Assembly (NCBI GenBank): GCA_916048095.2
Contig: OU696592.1
Coordinates: 5,391,427-5,455,426 of the forward strand
Source of the DNA: Sacculina carcini
Taxonomy: Eukaryota > Arthropoda > Thecostraca > Sacculinidae
Reading direction: 5' to 3'
DNA: 64,000 nt
The notes beneath the pieces are model-generated. The model had not been told where the DNA came from and did no database searches. It saw nothing but the letters and a program-made list of their open reading frames with translations. Made by a program: the position numbers and the translations under genes. This document shows, piece after piece, positions 32,298-41,862 of the stretch. The first letter of the stretch is position 1; every line of letters begins with the position of its first letter.

Positions 32298-35200
32298 ATT
32301 CGATTGAACTATCCTTCTATCATTTCACTGAATCATCACTTGTTTCTCCTAATTCTTCATGTATTCATCGCAACGATCCTACTCCTGAATCCTCTCACCC
32401 AAAACATTGCTCTCTCTCCAAATTCACGCCTTCTCATTTCTTTCCATGCTCTACTCTTAATTCTCCTATCATCTTACATTCCACCACTCTGCCTTCTCAG
32501 TTTTCGGACACTTCCTCAAACATTTCCGATTCGTCTTCTCCTCATCCATCCATTCCTAACAACTTCTCTCCTTCCCTGGCGTTATTGAATATACGTTCTG
32601 CCCGGAATAAATCATACTATATATCTGAACTTCTCTCTTCACACAACCTTGATATCCTGTCTCACAGAAACCTGGCTTCAAGAATCTGACTCATCCATTT
32701 TTTCCGCATCTCTTCCTTCTCATTACTCTTACCTTAACGCCCCTAGAACGTTCCTCAGGTGGCGGTACTGGCATCATTTTTCGATCCAAGTTCTCTGTAG
32801 TGCGCTGCTCGCTCTTGACTACTCCGCCTAGTTCCTTTGAAGTTCTCTCACTCATTGTCAAAGGCTGTTCCTCTTCTCGTGTTTGTCTTAATATTATCTA
32901 TCGTCATGATCACCTTGGTTCCACTCCTAAATTCCTATTAGAATTTCCTGTCCTGATTGAAGCCATTATATCTCGCTTCTCACATTCCTTCTTGATCCTT
33001 GGTGATTTCAATTTTTGGCCCGACTCTCCTTCAAATAAACCCTATACTAAGGATTTCCTATCTATCCTAGAAACTCACTCACTAGATATGACTCCTCATG
33101 TTTCTACACACATTGCTGGACATACTCTTGACTTAATTATCACCCCTTCCATATCACATCACTCAGAACCATCCCTTCCTCCTGTCACTGTTTTTCCCTC
33201 TGATTCCAATTTTACTGACCACAGCCTTCTTCTCACGGCCTTCCCACTTCATCCTGTCCCCTCTAAAACCAAAACTTTCTCTTATCGTGACTACAAATCA
33301 TACAGCCCCGAAACCTGTTCTGCTTTCATCTACCATCACCTATCTCCATTTATGTATTTGAATCTTCACCATTCTCAACTTTATTCCTTCTTCACTTCTC
33401 AACTCACCTCGATCGCTGATCATCTCTTTCCTCTTCGCACTTTCCGAGGTGATAAACGACCTCCTCCGCCACCTTGGTCCACTCCTCATCTAGTATCTCT
33501 AAAGCGTTCCCAGCGTCGACTAGAACGACGATGGCGACGCACCAAATCTACAAACGACTGGAAATCCTTCGCTTTTTCTCGTGCCGACTACGTCCGTACT
33601 GTTCTCGATGCTAAAAAAATCATACTACCTTAATCACATTCCTTCCCTCATATCCTCTCCAAAACTGCTCTGGTCAACCCTGAATTCCCTTCTAGGTCGC
33701 AAACCAACTGCTGAGACCACCATCTCCTGCTCCGATTTTGCCAAATATTTCACTGATAAACTCATTTCCTTACGCTCTGAACTACACTACTGGTCTGAAC
33801 TACACGCTCTGAACTTTCCTACACCATCAAACCATGCACGTACTACAACTTTCCCTTTTTCTTCTACCACATGTTCCTTAACTTTTTTTCATCAGATCTC
33901 AATAACTACCACCCATCGCCTCATCACACACACTAAAAAATCATTTTGTCCATCTAATCCAATAAACTTTTCTGCTATATCGTCCTCTCTTCATCTACTC
34001 GCTCCTTTTCTGACCCATCTCATCAATGCCTCTTTTCTTCATGGAACTTTCATCACCAGCAAACATGCCATTCTCACTCCTATCCTTAAAAAACCCTCTC
34101 TTGATCCGACAATTCTAAAAAACTACCGACCTATTTCCCTCCTTCCATTCTCCTCCAAAATCCTTGAATCTGCCATCTGCCATCAACTATCAGCCTATCT
34201 TCATCATTGTAACAATGTTTATATTTCATGCGGTGTTGTATATAACTTGTATTCTTATATCTTTATTTAGTAATCGTTGATTGTTTTGTGCATTGTGTAT
34301 TGTATGTTGTGCATTGAAAGTGACATAGGATAGAAGTTAGGACAGGAAGTGAAGCGTAAACACATGCATCACTGTCAACACAGTAGGTTAGAATACAGAA
34401 CACAGCATTGGTTGCACACACGTAGGCACACACACACACACAACTGCAAGACATTAAGAGACAGCAGGGCAGCACGTGCACACGCATATATTACACACAC
34501 CAGTGTGTAAGACTATGGGCGTGCTGCATTGTGGTGACCTTGCGGTCCGTAACTAATGAGGCCGTACACAACTTGGAGATGGAGAATGAAGTAGGCGGCG
34601 CTAGTTGGCACTATATAAGCACAGTGTTTTCACCATTCGGGGGATAGGCAGTATGGATATAGGAATAGAAGAGCAACGGCAGTCGAGATAGGGGATAGAG
34701 AGGATGAAGATAGGAATAGAAGAGCAGCGGCAGTAGGGAAGATTCAGTAGAGAAGTGGAGTGGTTCAGAGGGAGAATGGAACGGAACAGAGTATAGCAAC
34801 ACCAGAACGGGGAGAACAAGAGAACAGATAGGAAGACAGACAGGAGAGACAGACTAGCAGATACAGGCAGAACAGATAGGATAGAACATTGAATATAACG
34901 TTAGGACGATAGAGCTAAGAACTGAACTTTCAATATCACGACGAAATACATTGTTTCAACAAAACTACTGTTTGGAATCGGCACAACAAGAGTTATCGCG
35001 GCGCACAACATTAAGAGGCCCGCTCCACTAGAATTATCATCGCTGAAGACAAAAAATGTTACAATCATAATCATCTCCTTGACGATCTTCAATCAGGTTT
35101 CGTTCCACGACGTTCAACCGAATCTGCCCTTGTTCGCCTTCAGCACGATATACTCTCTCTTTTTTCACAAAAAACATCTGTATTACTTATTCTCTTGGAT

Positions 35201-36262
35201 ATGTCATCTGCTTTTGACCTTGTCGATCATAAAATTTTAATTCAAGACCTCTCTTCCATTGGAATATCCCATTCAGCTCTTTCTCTCTTAACATCCTTCC
35301 TCACTAATCGCTCCTACTCTGTTCTTTTCGATTCCTGTCATTCACAAACTCTTCCTCTTTTATCAGGGGTTCCCCAGGGTTCATCACTGGGGCCTATTCT
35401 TTTTAACATTTACATGTCATCTCTCTGTCCCATATTGCGCAAATTATCCCTTTCTTTTCATATATATGCAGATGACGTCCAGATTTTCCTTCCCTTATCC
35501 TATCAAAAGTCTGTTCCTCATATCATGGACACTATCTCATCTTGGGCCTCCTCAGGATCACTGATCATCAATCCTTCTAAAACTGAATATATTGTTCTTC
35601 ACCCGCCTAAGATCCACCCTGCTCTGTCTGACTTGCCTCTTTCATCCCATGTACGTGACCTCGGTATTATACTAGATCCGCACCTATCCTATCAAAAACA
35701 CTTCACTTCTACCGCTCATATCTGTCGGTTAATTATCCGAAATCTATATTTGATCCGTCCTTACATTGACTCTCCTCTCGCGCACTCTCTGGTATCTGCT
35801 CTCATACTCCCCCGCATTGACTACTGCAATTCACTATTTCTACACCTTCCACAGAAATCCTATAACATACTGCAGTCTATCCTTAATCAAGCCTGTCGTT
35901 TCATCCTTCGCCTTCCTCCACATCACCCCACATCATCTCATCTACGTGACCTGGGTATCCTACCCATACCTTACCGCATTCATCATAAAATCTGTTTACT
36001 GACATACAAGCTCTTACATCTTTCTGATTCACCGCAGTATCTTCTAGAACTCCTATCGCCACATGTTGGTCCTCGTGATACACGACAGTTCAAAGTACTC
36101 CTTGAACCTCGTTCTCTTTGTGAATCCTTCTGGTCGACACGCTCTCTTCAGTTTACTGCACCACGTATGTACAACAACCTTCCATATGAACTGCTCTCCT
36201 CCACATCTGTTAAATCATTCTCGAAGCTACTACATTCTCACCTTCTCTCGCTATTAGATTAA
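32298..36262 (+). pseudogene. LINE ORF2 (endonuclease and RT), copy A
   Basis: Endonuclease motifs LALLNIRSARNKS, CLTETWLQ, IIYRHDHLG and SFLILGDFNFWPDS; RT motifs ILKNYRPISLLPFS, ILLDMSSAFDLVDHK, SGVPQGSSLGPILF and IYADDVQIFLPL (near 35465); C-terminus SSHLRDLGILPIPYRIHHK. Breaks: a 1-base frameshift before CLTETWLQ (about 32656, shared by all copies), a 14-bp deletion at about 32742 (this copy only), an A7 run at about 33612 (shared with B; A6 in D) and the 856-bp solo LTR inside RT. It ends FSKLLHSHLLSLLD. Confidence 0.88.
34208..35063 (+). mobile_element. Solo LTR inside LINE copy A
   Basis: 856 bp, TGTAACAATG ... AATGTTACA, flanked by ATCAT (34203-34207, 35064-35068). Removing it and one ATCAT restores the RT frame across the site. 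It contains a TATA box (actatataagcac, about 34611) and a partly repeated gaatagaagagca segment (34660-34725). No internal retroelement sequence, so it arose by LTR-LTR recombination or is a solo insertion. Confidence 0.92.
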
Positions 36263-36701
36263 ATGACCTGCTCATAATGCTAAAAGCATAAAAGCTAAAA
36301 GCATGCTCATAATTGCATTATTTGTACTTGTTTTGTATGTGTGCATGCTAGACCTTTTCTCGATATTAGATTAAATGACTTGCTCATAACTGCATTCTCT
36401 ATACTTGTTTGTATGTGTGCTTGTTTATGTTTGCATGTCTGCCTGATTCGCATGTTACATTTGTAGTGGCATCTTTATTTACTTACGTGCTGCCTTTTGT
36501 AATTACACCTATATTCTGTTTCTTGTCACGACCTCTATAATTTTCCATGTATGTTCGCATGTTTTTCTCTGCAGTTTTGTAGTTTCTGCATTTGCATGTT
36601 ACATGTATTCTGACTTACTTATTTTATTTAGTTTTATTATTGCATGTCTACTTTATTCTTTATGCCAATTGTGCCTGTGGTAGGCTGAAGTACAAATACA
36701 A

Positions 36702-37428
36702 ATATGATTAAGTTTATTTTACTTTTTAAACAGGCGCCCAATTTTGAATTCGTTGTATGTGCATTGTGTACATCTACACGCTATTTACGATTGAATATTT
36801 CTTCCTCAAGGTACTGGTGCACCACGTGGTTGTAGCGTTGGTTTGTTATCTGCGATAGTGAACTGACAGCTACGAACAAGAGCCTTATTCAGCACAGATA
36901 TTCTACTGCACTCTGGAAACAAAGCGGATATGTTGACAAGACGCGCTCATCGAATACAAAGAACGAAAGGCGACGGTGAGAATTTGACCGCAACTCACCC
37001 ACTATCCTCACTATAAATTAAAGTATTTACAATAAACAAGGGCACATTTATGAGAAAACGCAAATACACATTGACACCAAAATTTATATATATCAACAAC
37101 GACTTCGTGGGAATGTTTCACGATAACGCTTCTGTTTTAACTTATTATAAGATATATGAGCTAGCCACAGATCTATGAGCTAGCCTGCATAAACCACATT
37201 GAACAAACATGATCTCTTGTTTTTTGCCTGATCTTCAGACATTTTCAAGAAATCAGTGAACTACTAAACAGTGTCAAGGGCCTGCATGTTTTCGACCTCT
37301 GTGGTGGTCTGTTTCAGGAAGGACTAACTGATATCGCTCATTGCATAATAACGTTTAGGTGTTGCATGTATCCGTCATATATCATATTGTCGTATATATC
37401 CGTTATGATTGGTACTTGTTAATAGCAG
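36702..37428 (+). other. Conserved region upstream of zinc-finger gene A
   Basis: Runs parallel to 46278-47004, 50271-50990 and 58627-59353. A candidate upstream exon lies at about 37240-37420: after a cttcag acceptor-like site one frame (NSVKGLHVFDLCGGLFQEG, then DIAHCIIT) is open in all four copies despite substitutions. No promoter is identified. Confidence 0.45.
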
Positions 37429-38466
37429 AATTTCACGTGTTTCTCGTTACTGCAATGTGTATGTGCAGACAGCCATGTTTCGCCTGAAGTTGTACGGATC
37501 AATTCTGATTCGTCCGAGACGCAGCCGCGTCATGACTGCAGTAACCGACCACGACCTCACAAATGTGATTTGTGTGGCAAGACGTTCAAGAGAAGTCACC
37601 ATCTTTCCCTGCACATAATGACACATACTGGAGAGAAGCCGCACGTATGTGAGTTGTGCAATAAGAAATTCACGCAGAAATGCACTCTTACTGGGCACAT
37701 GAGAACACATAGTGGAGAAAAACCATACGAATGTGAGTTTTGCAATAAGAAATTCACACAGAAAAACACTCTCACCATTCATATGAGAACACATAGTGGA
37801 GATAAATCATACGAATGTGAGTTATGCGATCGGAGATTCACGTGTAAAGGCAATCTTACTAAGCACATGGTAACTCACAGTGGAGAGAAGCCTTACGAGT
37901 GTGAGCTGTTTGATCAAAGATTCACGTGTAAGTGGAATCTCTTATATCACATAAGAACACACACAGGAGAGAAGCCCTACAAGTGTGAGTTGTGTAGATT
38001 CACACAGAAAAGTCATGTCACAACTCACATGAGAATACACAATGGGGATAAACCATACGAATGTGAGTTGTGCAATAAGAAATTTTCACAAAATAACAAT
38101 CTCACTTCACACATGAGAACACACAGTGGAGAGAAGGCGTACAAGTGTGATGTATGTAATAAGCGATTTACGTTTTTTCACTCACTTTCTCTACACATGA
38201 GAACACACACAGGAATGAAACCATTCAAGTGTGAGATGTGCAATAAGAGATTCACTCGAAGTGACGTTCTCACCAGTCACATGAGAACACACACAGGAGA
38301 GAAACCGTACAAGTGTGAGATGTGCAATAAGAGATTCACTCGAAGTGACGTTCTCACCAGTCACATGAGAACACACACAGGAGAGAAGCCATTCAAGTGT
38401 GAATTGTGTGATCGGATATTCAGGAATCTTTCAAACCTTTCAATACACAGGAAAACACATAGGTAG
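37429..38466 (+). CDS. C2H2 zinc-finger protein, gene A (11 fingers), probable 3' exon
   Basis: Likely a nuclear DNA-binding protein. The frame is open from a conserved splice-acceptor-like AG (37427-37428) through a 45-residue non-finger segment ([17 protein letters not shown]) into finger 1 ([17 protein letters not shown], from 37564) and ten more, 84 bp apart, joined by (T/S)GEKP linkers; stop TAG at 38464-38466. No ATG opens the frame, so the start lies in an upstream exon. Finger 5 reads CELFDQRF: its second cysteine is lost. Finger 6 reads CELCRFTQKS, two residues short. Both should fold poorly. Fingers 9 and 10 are identical (RSDVLTS helix). No KRAB, BTB or ZAD domain is visible. Confidence 0.85.
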   Translation, partial: NFTCFSLLQCVCADSHVSPEVVRINSDSSETQPRHDCSNRPRPHKCDLCGKTFKRSHHLSLHIMTHTGEKPHVCELCNKKFTQKCTLTGHMRTHSGEKPYECEFCNKKFTQKNTLTIHMRTHSGDKSYECELCDRRFTCKGNLTKHMVTHSGEKPYECELFDQRFTCKWNLLYHIRTHTGEKPYKCELCRFTQKSHVTTHMRIHNGDKPYECELCNKKFSQNNNLTSHMRTHSGEKAYKCDVCNKRFTFFHSLSLHMRTHTGMKPFKCEMCNKRFTRSDVLTSHMRTHTGEKPYKCEMCNKRFTRSDVLTSHMRTHTGEKPFKCELCDRIFRNLSNLSIHRKTHR

Positions 38467-39551
38467 ATGTAAAAGTGTGATGTCTGCACAAGTGTGAATA
38501 GTGGATATACAAGTGTGATGAGAGGATATATTGTATTACACAAGAGTGTACGTGCTAGAACCATCACAAGACATTCATACAAGTATTACTTATGTGGCAA
38601 GAATTTACTGGAAGTTATCAATGCATATAGAAGCACTTATTGTAGATGAACTGTGAAACTATGATTGTAGAATATGTTGCTTTTTGCTGACATTAGTGGC
38701 TTGGACATTTGATAGAATGGAATATTGGAGAAAGTTCGTTGTTGTTGATGGTCATCGTGTCAAATGTTATTTGCATGGCTGCGAGTGAATTCGTCACGTG
38801 TGTATATGACGGTGTCTGTTTGTGTCACGTGGTGGCATAATATTTTTATGATACAGTAATGTACAGTTTTATGCGTTTAAGTGTGTTCACGTTTTGCATG
38901 GGTAACATTCTTAATTTTTTGTGTATACTGTCGTGTATGTATGTGCGTGTGATTGTGTTGGTTTGTGCCTTCAATATATGCATTCGTGTTCCGACGTTGT
39001 TTTTGTGCAGTCTCGGGCAGCACTATCTCTGTCCTACACCAGATGTAACTGACTGTGAATTAGATAGAGACTTGGGGAACGCGTAATGGATTCAGCTCTT
39101 CTACGAACAAAATGGCAGGCTTATACTTTTGCCACCGTCGAGGAGCCTGCTCTGATATAGGGATTGAATCATACGACAGTGATAGCTCATTCCAATTTAC
39201 GGTCCTTATGGTTCTTGTTATGCACGTTGGATTTGCTCTTGATCTATACTGGCCTATACCGCGTATTACTGCTGAGAATATCATGTTTAAAAAATCGAAT
39301 ATGTTGAATGTTGTATCTCAAATGTTCGACGCTCGAGGTGATTTCGGCGCACGAGGTAGTTGACACGAGGCAACTAACGAGATTTCCTGATTAACGAGAG
39401 TTATTTCTGGAGCACTCGTTGATCAGGTCGCCTCGCGATTGCGCAGGCAAACACATGATATGACTCCGGAGTCCGCAAAGTGTCGTTTGAATGTGGTACA
39501 CTACGCAGGAATACGCATGTCACCAGCACGTTTCGCCGACTGTCGGTATCT
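38467..39551 (+). other. Tail of unit A with fossil fingers
   Basis: Directly after the stop, in the same frame, lie CDVCTSVNSGYTSVMRG, LHKSVRARTITRH and YYLCGKNLLEVINAYRS: remains of further fingers behind TAG and a second TAA. The remainder (38640-39551) is shared with units 0 and C and shows no gene. Confidence 0.65.
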
Positions 39552-40111
39552 TTATTGGGACTGATGAGGCTCCGTTGACGTTACGTCGTCAAGACCTGGA
39601 CCAAGATTATCAAATTTGATATTATATATAGCAATCTGTAGTGCGCCCCGTGCAACAGCATCATGAACCACTTCGTGGAACCTGCCAGAAGCACACGCGT
39701 AGCGCTCTCTGTCATGGCTACATTGTGTGAGTGTGTCATTGGAAGAGGGGCACTCGTCCTCTGCATCTTCAAGCGCAGTGCAACTATGTGCATGTATGTA
39801 CCAGTGTCGTATGCCGTGTGTCACAATAAACAGTCGGTCCATAACATGTGTGTCTGGACCGACTGTTCTACATACTCGTCATCTAATTGCACCTCTCTGT
39901 TAGCAGCTGTGTGTGACTCGTCATTAAGGACGACCCACCATAAGATGCTGACAAGAGTTAGCAGCAATGACACACATAGCGCCAGGGCACAGAGTACAGC
40001 GAATATACTGTACACCCCGGATATAAGATATGCGGATAAAGGAGAACGCCGGATATAAGCGAAACCAGAATAAGAGTTCAGTTTGACTGGCAGTCTGCTA
40101 TCCAGAATCAT
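39552..40111 (-). pseudogene. Single-pass membrane protein frame, unit A copy (frameshifted)
   Basis: Minus strand. Begins MILDSRLPVKLNSYSG at 40111 and includes the hydrophobic segment VYSIFAVLCALALCVSLLLT. It shifts frame at about 39833 because of a 4-bp deletion relative to unit C (cacaataaacagtcgg versus cacaataaacaaatagtcgg). The rest, from FIVTHGIRHWYIHAH to EPHQSQ, is in another frame. Confidence 0.6.
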
Positions 40112-40264
40112 CTAATAAATCCATAGAATGTATAGGAAATTCATGCAAAAATCGAAAAAAACATGCGCATTTCAGTGATATTATATTTATTGCGCATATT
40201 TGCACATGTGTTTCAATAAATAAGACAATAATCAATATGCACATACTAGCTTTTACGTTGTACC

Positions 40265-40323
40265 TTGTTGTTGTTGTTGTTGATGAATACTGCATATAGC
40301 TCTGGATAGGCTCAAATGCTACA
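40265..40323 (-). mobile_element. Tiny LINE/SINE 3'-end insertion
   Basis: About 59 bp starting with (TTG)5 and flanked by TTGTACC (40258-40264, 40324-40330). Present also in unit C (54003-54061), absent at the matching site in unit B (49800-49806, cattgttcctttt). Looks like the extreme 3' end of a minus-strand (CAA)n-tailed element. Confidence 0.7.
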
Positions 40324-40463
40324 TTGTACCTTTTGAGCGGAGTCACGCTCAGCCATTGTATATATAATCGCAAGTATATATACGAGGACAATTTCGTAAA
40401 GATAAACCTGTGCTCGCGATTGCATTTTCGGCGCATGGTGGCGTAATGTTGAAATGTGGTCTG

Positions 40464-40942
40464 CGCTTGACGCAGCGCTTGACGCTGCGCTTGACACGCG
40501 CTTGACGCATCGATATATCATCGACCGAAGTCAACCACCAACATGCACAACATGTGACAGGCCCTTCACTGTCAAGCATGCGGTCCTAGATTGCGTGAAA
40601 TTTAGTATCGCCAGACAGCCAATGTTGGATTATTGCGCGGCAACGGGACTGGAGTTTAATAAAAGAATTGTTCTGGGGTATAGAGACCAACAGTTGGTGA
40701 ACCTACTAGTGGAGTTTTTACAATCGACAAATATTTGGGGTGATATCTAAAGATTATCCTAATCATGTTTTGAAGCTTGATTTCTTCCTTGTACCATTCC
40801 CTTTTGCTTGAGAACAAATTTTAGCCATGTTCATTCTATTTAATCCTTTTCATAATCCATGAGGAGACAACCACGACAGCCTTGAGCGTGAAATGGTCTA
40901 GAAAGGCCGAAACGCTTTCGCAACAACAACAACAACAACAAC
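40464..40942 (+). mobile_element. 5'-truncated I-like LINE with 10-bp target duplication
   Basis: Flanked by ATGTGGTCTG (40454-40463, 40943-40952); the empty site is at 54193-54202. It encodes the ORF2 C-terminus LTHRYIIDRSQPPTCTTC ... FTVKHAVLDC ... LVEFLQSTNIWGDI, stop 40748-40750, and ends in (CAA)n at 40920-40942. The first 45 bases are four imperfect copies of gcgcttgacgc. Confidence 0.88.
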
Positions 40943-40952
40943 ATGTGGTCTG

Positions 40953-41290
40953 TTGTATTTAGGTGGGTCTCGCTTTTGAACTTGTACATGCGGTTTATAT
41001 CAACTGTATTGTCGTTATTTAATTCCTACTTAAGTTTTATGATACTATTGCTTCTTAAACCAGCAGGCCCACGAATTTCGTGTGATATTTTGTTGATTTT
41101 CATATTGAAAATGACATCCACAATATAGGTGTTTCCATTAAATTCTAATCTGGTCTCATTATGTTATTGGTAATAAACTGGCAACTCAGGTTTGGAGGTT
41201 TCATGTTTGGAGACGTCAACTATTTTTTCAATGAGAATCTAGTGAAGCATTTGGGTTATATGCTATTGATAATGTAGCGGCTCTTATATG
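40953..41290 (+). other. Unit B leader
   Basis: Same as 31401-31725; starts with tgttgtatttaggtgggtc, continuous with the tail of unit A. Confidence 0.7.
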
Positions 41291-41352
41291 CCAAGGAATC
41301 GCTCTCATCCTCCTTTCCTCAAGCATCTATCTCTGCTCAACCACATATCCTT

Positions 41353-41862
41353 CCGAAAATCACTGTACCAAACGTTCCTACATCGATGACTTCATCATCC
41401 CTCATCAATTCCATCGCTGCCAAAAATCCTTATCTTTCATCCTGCATATCATCAAATGAGCTCTAATTCCTATTCTTCACTCGCTCCAAGTTTAACTCCA
41501 ACTGTGCCATTTTTTCACTTACTCCTGAATGCCGTCAAGCCATCTCTCAACATGGTGACAGAATTTTTGTTGACTTGATGCGACTCCCTGTTTACACCCG
41601 ATGTTGGATATCCCACTGTTCCAAATGTTTAGGTCTTGGTCATTCTCCCTCATCTTGCAAATCACCACTTTCATCTCCTAGATGCGGCTATTGTGCAGGT
41701 GAGCACCAATCGTCATCCTGCCAATGTAAGTCCTCACCATGCTGCTTTCGCTGTTCCCAATCAAAACTTCCTGACAAGCATGCGGCCTTTTCCTCCTCCT
41801 GCCCATTCTTCATTAAGGCCAGGAACTCTCTAATTACACGTACTTTCCCATCAAAAAACTAA
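41353..41862 (+). pseudogene. LINE ORF1, copy B
   Basis: As in copy A, with the same nonsense codon at 41464-41466 and the same three zinc-knuckle motifs; stop at 41860-41862. Confidence 0.7.

Larger units (their letters stand above)
31726..36701 (+). mobile_element. L2/CR1-like LINE, copy A
   Basis: Borders come from unit C, where the site is empty (cttgtatg-atatgattaag, 50269-50285). The element starts ccaaggaatcg and ends acaaatacaa, with no clear target duplication. It contains a broken ORF1, a broken ORF2 and a nested solo LTR. Private change: a 14-bp deletion at about 32742 relative to copies B and D. Confidence 0.88.

Noticed and set aside
34263-34487. Minus-strand frames inside the solo LTR, identical in three copies
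   Set aside because: The copies are segmental duplicates, so identity says nothing about selection; the LTR is non-coding.
37564-38463. 84-bp spaced near-repeats could be read as a repeat array such as CRISPR
   Set aside because: The period is exactly one C2H2 finger with linker and the frame codes for fingers throughout; eukaryotic context.
38464-38640. Stop-codon readthrough into further fingers
   Set aside because: Genes A and C carry a second stop two codons later and the downstream fingers lack key residues.
39663-40058. Plus-strand frame of 131 codons as a gene
   Set aside because: It lies opposite the membrane-protein frame, breaks in unit C, and shows no motif; treated as a shadow.
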